Source: Rugamonas rivuli
GTDB lineage: Bacteria > Pseudomonadota > Gammaproteobacteria > Burkholderiales > Burkholderiaceae_D
Assembly (NCBI RefSeq): GCF_009380165.1
Contig: NZ_WHUF01000001.1
Location: 930,001 to 994,000 of the forward strand
DNA: 64,000 bases
Direction of reading: 5' to 3'
Every line of letters starts with the position of its first letter. The stretch's first letter is position 1. Made by a program: the position numbers and the translations under genes. A model generated the notes under the pieces. That model was not told the DNA's origin and did no database searches. It saw only the letters and a program-made list of their open reading frames with translations. Shown in pieces: positions 31,087 through 39,996 of this stretch.

Positions 31087-31178
31087 ACATGTCTCCTTCT
31101 TTTATGATTGTTTTGGTTTCCCCGGCACCGCACATCCCTGGCCGTGGGGATCGGCAGGGACTATTCATTCGGTTGGCG

Positions 31179-32831
31179 CTACGCGCGCACGGTGGGCAGG
31201 CGGTGGTCGCGGAACTGCTCGCGGATGCGGTTCTTCAGCACCTTGCCGGTCGGGCCTATCGGCAGCGCGTCGACGAACACCACGTCGTCGGGCGTCCACC
31301 AGCGGGCGATTTTTCCTTCGTAGAAGCCGAGCAGCGTGTCGCGGTCCAGCACCGCGCCCTGCTTGCGCACCACCACCAGCAAGGGGCGCTCGTCCCACTT
31401 GGGGTGGCTGACGCCGATGCACGCGGCCAGCCGCACCGCCTCGTGCGTCATGGCGATGTTTTCCAGTTCGATGGAGCCTATCCATTCGCCGCCGGACTTG
31501 ATGACGTCCTTGCTGCGGTCCGTGATGCGCATATAGCCGTCGGCGTCGATGACCGCCACGTCGCCGGTGGGGAACCAGCCGTCGCGCAGGGCGCCGCCGG
31601 GAGGCTGCTTGAAGTAGGAGTCCATCACCCACTGGCCGCGCATCATCAGGTGGCCCGAGGATTCGCCGTCCCAGGGCAGTTCTGCACCGTCGTCGTCGAT
31701 GACCTTCATGTCGACGCCATACAGCACATGGCCTTGCGCCTGCAGCACGCGGCGCTTTTCGGCCTTGGTCATCGACATGTGCTGCGCCTGCAGCGTGCAG
31801 GTGGTGGCCAGCGGTGATAGTTCGGTCATGCCGAAGGCGTGCACCACGTCGATGCCGTAGTCGTCGCGGAAGGCGTCGCTCATCGCCGGCGGGCACGCGG
31901 CCCCGCCGATCATGGTGCGCTTGAAGGTGGAAAAGCGGAGGCCGTTGGCGCGCACGTGGTCCAGCAGTCCCATCCAGATGGTCGGCACGCCGGCCGAGAA
32001 GGTGACGCCCTCCTCTTCGAACAGCTGATAGAGAGAGCGGCCATCCAGCGCGCAGCCGGGCAGCACCAGCTTGGCGCCGGCCAGCGCGCAGGTGTAGGGC
32101 AAGCCCCAGGCGTTCACATGGAACATGGGCACCACCGGCATCACGCAATCGCGCGCCGAGATGTTCATCGCGTCCGGCATCACCGACGAATACGAATGCA
32201 GGATGGTGGAGCGGTGCGAATACAGCACGCCCTTGGGATGGCCCGTGGTGCCGGAGGTGTAGCACAGGCTGGAAGCGGCGTCTTCCTCGAACACCGGCCA
32301 GGTGTAGTCGCCGCCGTGGGCGCCGATCAGCTCTTCGTAGGTCATCATCGAGGCGTGGGCCGGCAGGTCGGCGCGGGAACCGAGCATGATGAAGGCTTGC
32401 ACCGAAGGACACAGCGGCGCAATGGCGGCGATCAGCGGCAGGAAGGAGCGCTCGAAGAACACCAGCTTGTCGTCGGCGTCGTTGATGATCCAGGCCAGCT
32501 GCTCTGGATGCAAACGCGGGTTCAACGTATGCAGCACCGCGCCCGATCCGGAGACGGCGTAGTACAGCTCAAGATGCCGGTAGCCGTTCCAGGCCAGCGT
32601 GGCGACCCGCTCGCCCATGCGTATGCCCAGCGCCGACAAGGCATTGGCCATGCGCCGCGTGCGGGTGTGGCAGTCGCGCCACGTGTAGCGGTGGATGCTG
32701 CCGTCCTCGTTGCGGCTGACGATCTCGCGCTGGCCGAAATAGCGGTCCGCATGCCGCAGCAGCGACGAGATCAACAAAGGGCGGCGCATCATCTGTCCCG
32801 GTACCGGGCTGTTGCATTCTTCTACCATCAT
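31179..32831 (-). CDS. Medium/long-chain fatty-acid--CoA ligase
   Basis: A 550-residue adenylating enzyme with the AMP-binding motif [12 protein letters not shown], the acidic block [12 protein letters not shown] and a C-terminal [13 protein letters not shown]. The AlkK/medium-chain acyl-CoA synthetase family fits. It activates free fatty acids to acyl-CoA using ATP. A GGAGAC site precedes tandem ATGs at 32831 and 32828; either may start translation. It is the first gene of the operon and is divergent from an AraC regulator. The gap to the receptor is 92 bases, so a second promoter is possible there. Confidence 0.92.
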   Translation of the reverse strand: MMVEECNSPVPGQMMRRPLLISSLLRHADRYFGQREIVSRNEDGSIHRYTWRDCHTRTRRMANALSALGIRMGERVATLAWNGYRHLELYYAVSGSGAVLHTLNPRLHPEQLAWIINDADDKLVFFERSFLPLIAAIAPLCPSVQAFIMLGSRADLPAHASMMTYEELIGAHGGDYTWPVFEEDAASSLCYTSGTTGHPKGVLYSHRSTILHSYSSVMPDAMNISARDCVMPVVPMFHVNAWGLPYTCALAGAKLVLPGCALDGRSLYQLFEEEGVTFSAGVPTIWMGLLDHVRANGLRFSTFKRTMIGGAACPPAMSDAFRDDYGIDVVHAFGMTELSPLATTCTLQAQHMSMTKAEKRRVLQAQGHVLYGVDMKVIDDDGAELPWDGESSGHLMMRGQWVMDSYFKQPPGGALRDGWFPTGDVAVIDADGYMRITDRSKDVIKSGGEWIGSIELENIAMTHEAVRLAACIGVSHPKWDERPLLVVVRKQGAVLDRDTLLGFYEGKIARWWTPDDVVFVDALPIGPTGKVLKNRIREQFRDHRLPTVRA

Positions 32832-32960
32832 GTCTCCATGCCTGCCATAATGGAACCCACTGTAGGCTGGCGCGGGCGCCGCGTCTTTGCCGCAGAAGCC
32901 AGCTTATTGTTTGAAGAAGACAGCGGCGCCAAAAGCCGCGGATACGCAACAGGAGACCAC

Positions 32961-33986
32961 ATGAGTCAACTCACCACGGCAGGTACGTGGCTGAACGGCA
33001 TATGGGAGATGCTGACCTCCATCGGCATGGACCCGCACCGCATCTTCACCGACGCCGGCATCGACACCAGCGCCATGCAGGATCCGCACCATCGTTTCGA
33101 CAGCGATCAATTGAGCATGCTGTGGAATGTCATCACCGCCGCCACCGGCAACGAAGCGGTCGCGCTGGAGTCGCAGGAAAACCCGCGGCCGGCGATGCTG
33201 GACCTGCTCACCTATACGATGATGACGGCGCCGACCATGCGCGCGGCCTTACACCGCTTCATACGCTATGTGCGCATCGTCAGCGATGCCGCCAGTTTCA
33301 CGATGGAGGCCGATGCGCGCGGCGGCGAGTGGCTGCGGCTGTTCATCGCCGGCAGCAGCCTGCCGGTGCCGCGCCAGCGTTTCGAGTTCGTGCTGATTAC
33401 CATCCTCAACGTGTGCCGCTGGATCGCCGGCCGCACCATCAACCCGATCGGCATCGAGCTGACGCACGAGGAACCGGGCAGCACGCAGGCGCACGCGCGC
33501 TCCTTCGCCGGACCGTTGCGCTTCAGCGCGGCAAGCAACGGCATCCTGTTCGCGACCGCCGACCTGGACGCGCCGCTGCCCGCGTCCAATCCGCGCCTGG
33601 CCGAGGTGCACGAGCGCTACGCAGCAGAATTCCTCCAGCAGATGGACAAGGACAAGCTGACCTCACGCGTACGCGAGCTGATCGTGCGCAGCCTGCCGGA
33701 CGGCGACCCGCCGCGCGCCGCCGCAGCCGCCGCGCTGAACATCAGCGAACGCACCTTGCAGCGCCGCCTGCAAGATGAAGGCACGTCGTTCCAGCAACTG
33801 CTGGACGACACCCGGCGCGACCTGGCCCGCCAGTTCCTGGCGCAGGAGCAGATCGTGCTCGGCCAGGTCGCCTTCATGCTGGGCTTTGCCGACCAGAGCA
33901 CCTTCTGCCGCGCATGCCAGCGCTGGTTCGCCACGTCGCCGGGCCAGTACCGGCGGCAGCTGGGCAGCCAGGCCGGCCAGGCCTAA
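32961..33986 (+). CDS. AraC-family regulator, probable activator of the lipid cluster
   Basis: The 341-residue protein has an N-terminal arabinose-binding-like effector domain and a C-terminal AraC DNA-binding domain with two helix-turn-helices (ALNISERTLQRRLQDEGTSF and ADQSTFCRACQRWF). This two-domain class (OruR/ArgR/MmsR-like) regulates catabolic operons. The start is set by an AGGAG site 5 bases before the ATG. It is divergent from the acyl-CoA ligase operon and most likely activates it on a fatty-acid or glyceride signal. Confidence 0.9.
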   Translation: MSQLTTAGTWLNGIWEMLTSIGMDPHRIFTDAGIDTSAMQDPHHRFDSDQLSMLWNVITAATGNEAVALESQENPRPAMLDLLTYTMMTAPTMRAALHRFIRYVRIVSDAASFTMEADARGGEWLRLFIAGSSLPVPRQRFEFVLITILNVCRWIAGRTINPIGIELTHEEPGSTQAHARSFAGPLRFSAASNGILFATADLDAPLPASNPRLAEVHERYAAEFLQQMDKDKLTSRVRELIVRSLPDGDPPRAAAAAALNISERTLQRRLQDEGTSFQQLLDDTRRDLARQFLAQEQIVLGQVAFMLGFADQSTFCRACQRWFATSPGQYRRQLGSQAGQA

Positions 33987-33991
33987 GGCCG

Positions 33992-35404
33992 CTACCAGCC
34001 GATATCCCTGAGCAGCGGGAAGGTCAGGTCGCGCGGCGGCGCCACGTCATGCGACAAGTCGCCATTGATGGACGGCTCCATCAGCTGGTTGGGGAAGGCG
34101 CTGGTGTCGTAGTGCGATACGGACGATCCCGGCTGGCTGGGATTGGGCGCATACATCAGCACTCTGCCCGCCGCGTCCGCACCCGCGCGTATCGCCAGGT
34201 TGACGCCCAGGTTGGCAAACACGCCGGAATGCTGGCGCGACCGGGCGGCCAGCGCGGCCTTGAGCCGGTTGCCGTCGTCGAGCGTAATGCGCACCGCCGG
34301 AATCGTGATCGAAGGATCGGTGCCGCCCAGGCCGGGCGGCGGCGCACCGGCCACATTGTCGGCGATGATGACGCCGATGGCGCCGGCGCTCTGCGCGTTC
34401 CTGACCTTGATCACGAAGGTGCAGGTACCGCGATCGATCAGCGCGATATGGCCGCTGACGGCGGCGGCGTTGTTGGCCGACAGCGGATCGCAAGCCAGGC
34501 CACGGCCGTCCGGCATGTCCACCACCGGCATCACCTCGCCCGTCACGCCCGGGCTGGCAAGCACCGGCCCGAAGGCGGCCGTGCCGACCTGGATAACGCC
34601 GGCCACGCTGGCCGGCGCCAGCACCGTCAACACCGGCGTGCCTTGCTGCAGCACCGTCTGCGCGGCCGCCTTGACGTTGGAGCCGTTCCACACCAGCTTG
34701 CCGGACTTGACGGCCGACGCCACGCGCTCGGCGTCGCTCATGTCCTTCCACAGTTTGCCGGTGCCGGTGTCTAGCAGGAAGTAGTCCCAGATGCTGGGGT
34801 AGCCTTCCAGTTGTTCGCCGGTTTGGGCGTCGGTAAAGGTCTGGAAGCCGAGGCCGTGGGCGAACTCGTGCTGCAGTACCGTCACCAGATCGATCTGTGC
34901 GCCATGCTTGTTGTCCAGGCCCAGGTAGAACGGCGAGCCGGTGAGGCAGCCCGGCTTGCCAAGGTTGATATTGAAGCGCGCGCGGATGTCCGCCGTGTCG
35001 GGATCGACGTCCTCGCCGACGTATTTATTGGTTTCCGCCTTGCTGAACCAGGCGTTGGCCACCGGTGCGCCGGGGAAGTCGCGGAATACCTCCAGCGCAC
35101 CGGCGGAGCCGAGCACAGCGCCGCCGGCGTCGCAGGGCAAGGCTTGCCAGGTGGCGAGAATGCGGATCGGCACGGTGCTGGTGAGCGTGGCGCCCCATTT
35201 GCCGGCGGCGGCCTGGAAGGCGTTCAGGCGCTGGGCGCCCAGCGTGGTGCCGGTGTTGCCGCCGACCGGCGCCACCGTGGTCACATCGTTGAAGCCCACG
35301 CCGGGGCTGTCCGCGTTGACGATGGTGATGGTCGCCGCGGCCCAGCCTGGCGACGAGCACAGCAGCGCCAACGCTGCGATGAAGATGGGCAGCATGCGTT
35401 TCAT
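33992..35404 (-). CDS. Secreted PA-domain zinc metalloprotease
   Basis: The 470-residue protein has a signal peptide (1-22, ending GWA). It has the zinc-binding HExxH motif in QHEFAHGLGF (about 179-188), and a PA (protease-associated) domain at about 290-400 with DRGTCTFVIKVRNAQSAGAIGVI. A later SVSHYDTSAFPNQLMEP resembles a Met-turn region. It is probably an exported peptidase active in the periplasm or outside the cell. The start overlaps the upstream gene by 4 bases. Substrates are unknown. Confidence 0.8.
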   Translation of the reverse strand: MKRMLPIFIAALALLCSSPGWAAATITIVNADSPGVGFNDVTTVAPVGGNTGTTLGAQRLNAFQAAAGKWGATLTSTVPIRILATWQALPCDAGGAVLGSAGALEVFRDFPGAPVANAWFSKAETNKYVGEDVDPDTADIRARFNINLGKPGCLTGSPFYLGLDNKHGAQIDLVTVLQHEFAHGLGFQTFTDAQTGEQLEGYPSIWDYFLLDTGTGKLWKDMSDAERVASAVKSGKLVWNGSNVKAAAQTVLQQGTPVLTVLAPASVAGVIQVGTAAFGPVLASPGVTGEVMPVVDMPDGRGLACDPLSANNAAAVSGHIALIDRGTCTFVIKVRNAQSAGAIGVIIADNVAGAPPPGLGGTDPSITIPAVRITLDDGNRLKAALAARSRQHSGVFANLGVNLAIRAGADAAGRVLMYAPNPSQPGSSVSHYDTSAFPNQLMEPSINGDLSHDVAPPRDLTFPLLRDIGW

Positions 35405-35775
35405 TTTTGTTCTCCCCGTGCGGCGGGCGTCTTGCGCGCGACAGCGTAATGGGTGTGCGATTCATCGAGCACGACGCCGATGCCGCCCTGCGGCGGGTGG
35501 ACGATGCCGGGACTGGTGGCGCGCAACCTGCCGGCGTTGCTGGCGCGGATCGCGGCATCCAGATCGGCCGCCTGCTCCGGACTGGGCTCGACCAGCTGGC
35601 CGGTGACGGGGTCTTTGTAGGCCTTGAGTCCGGACGCCGTCTGTTGCGGCGGCGGGGCCGCCTGCCTGACGACATTCACGTGCGGAAAGGTCATGACGCC
35701 ATTGTCCGGCGCGGCCTGCACGGCGCAACCCGCGGCGGCTGCCAACAGCCCCGCCCATCGTTTCATCGTATCCAT
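35401..35775 (-). CDS. Small secreted protein coupled to the metalloprotease
   Basis: The 124-residue protein has a signal peptide (about 1-21, ending AVQAA). The mature part includes LKAYKDPVTGQLVEPSPEQ, reminiscent of the 'post-PEP-CTERM-1' domain described in some proteobacteria, though I am not certain of the match. A GGGAGAG ribosome site precedes the ATG. It ends in an ATGA overlap with the protease gene, so the two are co-translated; it could be a substrate, chaperone or inhibitor of the protease. Function unknown. Confidence 0.6.
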   Translation of the reverse strand: MDTMKRWAGLLAAAAGCAVQAAPDNGVMTFPHVNVVRQAAPPPQQTASGLKAYKDPVTGQLVEPSPEQAADLDAAIRASNAGRLRATSPGIVHPPQGGIGVVLDESHTHYAVARKTPAARGEQK

Positions 35776-35845
35776 ATTTCTCTCCCAAGTGATCTCAGCT
35801 TGCCTGGGTTAGACCGGCCAGCCGCTCATCAGTTCCCGCACCGGC

Positions 35846-35872
35846 AAAAAAAATCCGGCGCAGAGGCCGGAT
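35846..35872 (-). terminator. Rho-independent terminator of the OsmC gene
   Basis: On the minus strand the arms ATCCGGC and GCCGGAT form a 7-bp stem with a 6-base loop, followed directly by an eight-T run. It lies 23 bases after the OsmC stop and matches the canonical form. Confidence 0.85.
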
Positions 35873-35895
35873 GGTCGGGAGAGCGATACCGCTGC

Positions 35896-36285
35896 CTAGA
35901 TGATCGAGGTGGCGATGGCCATGCCGGCCTTCAGTGTCAGCGTCACCGGCGTCTTCTCGGCGATTTCCGCGAGGCGGTTTTTTTGCTCGGCATCCAGCGC
36001 GCCGGTGAACGACAGCGTGCGCTTGATCTGCATGAGGCCGTCGTCGCCCGGACTCAGGTGCAGGCCGACATCGACCGCGTCCAGCGGCCACTGCTTGCGG
36101 TCCGCATACATGCGCAGCGTGATGGCGGTGCAGGAACCCAGGCCGGCCAGCACGAAATCGTACGGGGCCGGGCCGGCGTCGTGGCCGCCGTTGCGCTCCG
36201 GCTCGTCGCCGACCAGCGCGTGTCCGCCGACTTCTATCTTCGTTTGGTAACTATCCTTGCCGATGTGGGCGGTACCGCGTGCCAT
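35896..36285 (-). CDS. OsmC-family peroxidase-like protein
   Basis: A 129-residue OsmC/YhfA-type protein. It includes GPAPYDFVLAGLGSCTAITLRMYADRK, which carries a conserved Cys of the family, here within GSCTA. Such proteins reduce organic hydroperoxides via thiols. A second conserved Cys near the C-terminus is not seen, so it may be of the YhfA/one-Cys class. It is divergent from a Fur-box-associated receptor gene, so it may share its iron/oxidative-stress regulation. Confidence 0.85.
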   Translation of the reverse strand: MARGTAHIGKDSYQTKIEVGGHALVGDEPERNGGHDAGPAPYDFVLAGLGSCTAITLRMYADRKQWPLDAVDVGLHLSPGDDGLMQIKRTLSFTGALDAEQKNRLAEIAEKTPVTLTLKAGMAIATSII

Positions 36286-36344
36286 GTGAGTCTCCTATGT
36301 GAAGCGCTATTTTAGCCCGGGCATGTGCTGATAAGTAAAGTATT

Positions 36345-36363
36345 GTAAATGGCAATCATTCTT
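36345..36363. promoter_or_regulatory. Putative Fur box of the beta-barrel receptor
   Basis: GTAAATGGCAATCATTCTT matches the Fur consensus at 13 of 19 positions. It lies between the divergent OsmC and receptor genes. Support is moderate and there is no clear -10/-35 pair around it. Confidence 0.55.
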
Positions 36364-36437
36364 AGTTGAGTTCAACTGTAAAATGGCACCCTTTCAATGA
36401 CGACCCCGACGGCGCCATCGCGATGGCCCGCCCAACC

Positions 36438-38693
36438 ATGCACAAGATTTTTCTGACCGCCTGCCTCGCCGCGCCGTTGACCGCCCTTGCCCAGACTCAG
36501 CCCCAGGCCCAGGGTCAAGCCACCCCGGCCAAGCCCGCCACCTCCGCCAAGCCCAAGGAGGCCGCGCCGGTGGTGCCGTCGGTGACGGTGGCCGGCGAGC
36601 GTCCGACCAACCGCATCGACCGCCAGGTGTACGACGTCAAGTCCGACATCAGCAGCACCAACGGCACCGCCGCCGACGCGCTGAACAACGTGCCCTCGGT
36701 GGCCGTGGACCCCGACGGCACCGTGACGCTGCGCGGCAGTTCCAATGTGCAGATCCTGGTCGACGGCAAGCCGTCCGCCATGCTGCAGGGCGATAACCGC
36801 GGCCCCACGCTGCAGGCGATGAATGCCGACGATATCGAATCCGTCGAGGTCATCAACAATCCCGGCGCACAGTTCGGCAATGAAGCCGGCGGCGGCCCCA
36901 TCCTCAACCTGGTGATGCGCCGCAACCGCAAGCCGGGCGGCTTCGCCAACGTCAACGCCAACGCCGGTTATGCCGGGCGCTACAACAGCGCCGCATCGGG
37001 CAGCTACAACGAAGGACCGTGGGGCTTCCAGGGCGGCGTCAACGTGCGCCATGACGGCCGCAACTCGACCGCCATCGTCAGCCGCGACCGTCTCGATCCG
37101 GCCACCGGCAATTTCGTGCACAGCAGCCAGACTTCGTCCGGCGCAGGCCTGAACGACATGGGCGGCGTCAACGGCACCGTCAGCTACAACCTGGACCAGA
37201 GCGACACGCTGACCGCCAGCGCCAACTACATGGCACGCGGCAACGACCAGCGCGGCATCGACCACTACCTGAACGGCGCCACCGCCGGCTTCCCCGCCAC
37301 CGACTACGTGCGCACCACCGCGCGCGAAGGCGACGCCAAGAACTTCAGCTGGGGCACGCGTTACGACCACAAAGGCCAGCTGCCCAACGAAACGCTGAAG
37401 ATCGACCTGCGCGTGTCGGCCTCCGAGAACGACAGCAACAGCGCCTACGCCAACGACTACGCCAGCGGCAACTTGCCGGACACGCGCGCCCATCAGCGCA
37501 ACGACACCAGCACCCACATCGTCGACTTCACCGGCGACTACGAGCGGCCGCTGGCCGGCGGTAGCCTGAAGGCAGGCTACAAGGTCGCCACCAACAAGAA
37601 CAACTTCGACACGCTGTACACCGACATCAATCCGCAGACCTCGGCGGCCGTGGTCAATCCGGCGCGCAGCAACCGCTTCGACCTGGAAGAAACCGTGGTC
37701 GCGCTGTACGGCTCTTACCAGCTCAAGCTGAACGACCGCTGGGGCGTGCTGGGCGGCTTGCGCACCGAGTACACCGACATGGATATCCACCAGATCACCA
37801 GCGGCACCGAGGCCAAGAACAGCTACACCAACTTCATCCCGAGCCTGTTCGCCACCTACAAGGCGACCGAGGATGCCAATATGCGCTTCTCGTACGCGCG
37901 CCGCATCCGCCGTCCGAACGCCAACGACCTCAATCCGTATGTGGTGTATCGCGACGAGTTCAACGTCTCGTCCGGCAATCCGATGCTGAAGCCGACCAAG
38001 ACCGATTCGTTCGAAGTGGGCTACGAGACCAAAGTGGCCGGGCTGGAAACCAATCTGCGCGGCTACTACCGCAAGGACACCGACGCCATCGTCGACTACC
38101 GCACCTTCATCGCCAACAACGTGTTGCTGACTACGCGCCAGAACGGCGAAGGCAGCCATTCGAGCGGCCTGGAGTTCACGGTCAGCGGCAAGCTGACGCC
38201 GTCGCTGACGCTGAACTCCAGCGGCAACCTGGCGCGCAGCCAGCAGACCACGCAGGACGACACCGGCGCGCTCGTCACCCGCACCGCCAATTCGCTGAGC
38301 GGCCGCGTGCGCCTGAACTATGCATACAGCGCCGCCACGCAAGTACAGATGGCCTTGCAGATGCAGGGCAAGACGCTGTCCGGCCAGGGCTACCGCTCGC
38401 CGAACAACACCTTCAACCTGAGCGTGCGCCAGGCCGTGACGCCGCGTCTGAGCCTGGTCGGCACCGTGACCGATCTGTTCAGCACCAACAAGATGGAGAC
38501 CGTCATCAACAGCGCCACGCTGCGTGAGACCAGCACCCGCCGCTTCGACGGCCGGGTGTTCTACGTGGGCCTGTCCTACCGCCTGGGCGGTCCGGCGACG
38601 GCGCCCGAGTCGAACAACGAGCCGCGCTTCGGCCCGCCGCAAGGTCCGGGCGGACCAGGCCGTGGCGGCCCGGGCGGCCCGTCGGACGGCTAA
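36438..38693 (+). CDS. Outer-membrane beta-barrel (TonB-receptor-like) protein
   Basis: The 751-residue protein has a signal peptide (about 1-18, ending TALAQ), a Pro/Gln/Ala-rich linker, then a plug with DALNNVPSVAVDPDGTVTLRGSSNVQILVDGKPS and a long barrel of the 'outer membrane beta-barrel family' type (OMP_b-brl_3). The C-terminus continues about 35 residues past the barrel as a Gly/Pro-rich tail, so the protein lacks the usual final aromatic residue. Start at 36438 fits the signal peptide; an upstream in-frame ATG (36366) would place the start next to the Fur box. The ligand is unknown; a Fur box suggests iron regulation. Confidence 0.82.
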   Translation: MHKIFLTACLAAPLTALAQTQPQAQGQATPAKPATSAKPKEAAPVVPSVTVAGERPTNRIDRQVYDVKSDISSTNGTAADALNNVPSVAVDPDGTVTLRGSSNVQILVDGKPSAMLQGDNRGPTLQAMNADDIESVEVINNPGAQFGNEAGGGPILNLVMRRNRKPGGFANVNANAGYAGRYNSAASGSYNEGPWGFQGGVNVRHDGRNSTAIVSRDRLDPATGNFVHSSQTSSGAGLNDMGGVNGTVSYNLDQSDTLTASANYMARGNDQRGIDHYLNGATAGFPATDYVRTTAREGDAKNFSWGTRYDHKGQLPNETLKIDLRVSASENDSNSAYANDYASGNLPDTRAHQRNDTSTHIVDFTGDYERPLAGGSLKAGYKVATNKNNFDTLYTDINPQTSAAVVNPARSNRFDLEETVVALYGSYQLKLNDRWGVLGGLRTEYTDMDIHQITSGTEAKNSYTNFIPSLFATYKATEDANMRFSYARRIRRPNANDLNPYVVYRDEFNVSSGNPMLKPTKTDSFEVGYETKVAGLETNLRGYYRKDTDAIVDYRTFIANNVLLTTRQNGEGSHSSGLEFTVSGKLTPSLTLNSSGNLARSQQTTQDDTGALVTRTANSLSGRVRLNYAYSAATQVQMALQMQGKTLSGQGYRSPNNTFNLSVRQAVTPRLSLVGTVTDLFSTNKMETVINSATLRETSTRRFDGRVFYVGLSYRLGGPATAPESNNEPRFGPPQGPGGPGRGGPGGPSDG

Positions 38694-38706
38694 AAATCCC
38701 CGGAGT

Positions 38707-39861
38707 TTATTTCATGACCGTCACCTTCTCGCGCTTGCCGTTGCGGAAGGTGAAGATGGTCAGCACGCCGTCCTTGACGTCGCCGCGCGCATCGAAGGTG
38801 ATGTTGCCGGTGACGCCCTTGTGCGTGATCCCGGCCAGCGCCGGCAGGTAGCGCGCCGGGTCCGGCGAGCCAGCCTTCTGCATCGCCTCCACCATCGTCA
38901 TCAGCGCGTCGTAAGTGTACGGCGCGTAGGTCTGCACGCCGATGCCGTACTTCTTCTGATACGCCACGCGGAAATCGGCCATGCCCTTTTCCTGCGACGG
39001 CTCGACGCCGCCCGCTTCCGCGCAAATCACCTGGCCGTCGCTCATGGCGTCGCCCGCCAGGCGCGGCACCGAATCCGAACACATGCCGTCGCCACCCATG
39101 AACTTGATCGGGATGGCCAGCTGCTTCATCTGGCGCAGCATCGGCCCCGCCACCGCATCCATGCCGCCGAAGAAGACCATATCCGGCTTGGTCGCCTTGA
39201 TGGCGGTGAGGATGGCGCTGAAGTCGGTGGCCTTGTCGTTGGTGAACTGGGTCGATACGACGGTCGTGCCCGTCGCCGCCCCGCCGTGCTTGATGTTCTT
39301 GATGAATTCGTCGGCCAGCCCCTTGCCGTAGGCGGTGCGGTCGTCGATCACGGCGATGCGCTTGGCCTTGACGTTCTGCATCGCATAGCGGGCCAGCGCG
39401 GAACCCAGCTGCTCGTCGTTGGCGATGTTGCGGAAGGCGGTGTTGTAGCGCTGGCGCGTGTACTGCGGATTGGTGGCCGACGGCGAAATCTGCGGTATCC
39501 CGGCATCGTGATAGATACGGGAAGCCGGGATCGTGGTGCCCGAGGTCTCGTGGCCGATCACGCCGTTCACCCTGGCGTCCACCAGTTTTTGCGCGGCGGC
39601 CGTGCCCTGCTTGGGATCGGCGGCGTCATCCTCCGCCTGCAGCACGATCTTGTATTTCTTGCCGCCGATGACCACGCCCTTGGCGTTGAGCTCGTCGACC
39701 GCCATGCGGGCGCCGTTTTCATTGTCCTTGCCCAGATGGGCGATGGCGCCCGAAGTCGCCGCCACGTGGCCGATCTTGATGATCTCTTCCGCTTGCGCGG
39801 CGCCGGTGGCAACGAAGGCCAGCGCAAGCGCCTGGGCCAGTGTTTTTATTGTCAGCTGCAT
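38707..39861 (-). CDS. Branched-chain amino-acid ABC transporter binding protein (orphan)
   Basis: The 384-residue periplasmic binding protein has a signal peptide (1-24, ending AQA) and the LivK-type core (IIKIGHVAATSGAIAHLGKD, NGVIGHETSGTTIPAS, AYGKGLADEF, APYTYDALMTMVEAM). It captures amino acids or amides. No permease or ATPase genes flank it, so it must partner with a transporter encoded elsewhere. It converges on the receptor gene with 13 bases between stops. Confidence 0.92.
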   Translation of the reverse strand: MQLTIKTLAQALALAFVATGAAQAEEIIKIGHVAATSGAIAHLGKDNENGARMAVDELNAKGVVIGGKKYKIVLQAEDDAADPKQGTAAAQKLVDARVNGVIGHETSGTTIPASRIYHDAGIPQISPSATNPQYTRQRYNTAFRNIANDEQLGSALARYAMQNVKAKRIAVIDDRTAYGKGLADEFIKNIKHGGAATGTTVVSTQFTNDKATDFSAILTAIKATKPDMVFFGGMDAVAGPMLRQMKQLAIPIKFMGGDGMCSDSVPRLAGDAMSDGQVICAEAGGVEPSQEKGMADFRVAYQKKYGIGVQTYAPYTYDALMTMVEAMQKAGSPDPARYLPALAGITHKGVTGNITFDARGDVKDGVLTIFTFRNGKREKVTVMK

Positions 39862-39996
39862 AAGATTATTGAGGCTTCCTCATTGGTTAAGTGACCAAGG
39901 ATACCACCAGGCAAATATGTATGTCATGCGTGCGTACCGACTTGCGTATCTGAAGTAAAATGACAAATCGAAACATTTGCCATAGAGACATTTTGT

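Noticed and set aside
31839..32960. N-terminal extension of the AraC gene
   Set aside because: It overlaps the divergent acyl-CoA ligase and lacks domain similarity; a strong AGGAG site marks ATG 32961.
36372..38642. 756-codon minus-strand frame opposite the beta-barrel receptor
   Set aside because: Antisense shadow; Ala/Gly/Arg-rich with no recognisable domain.
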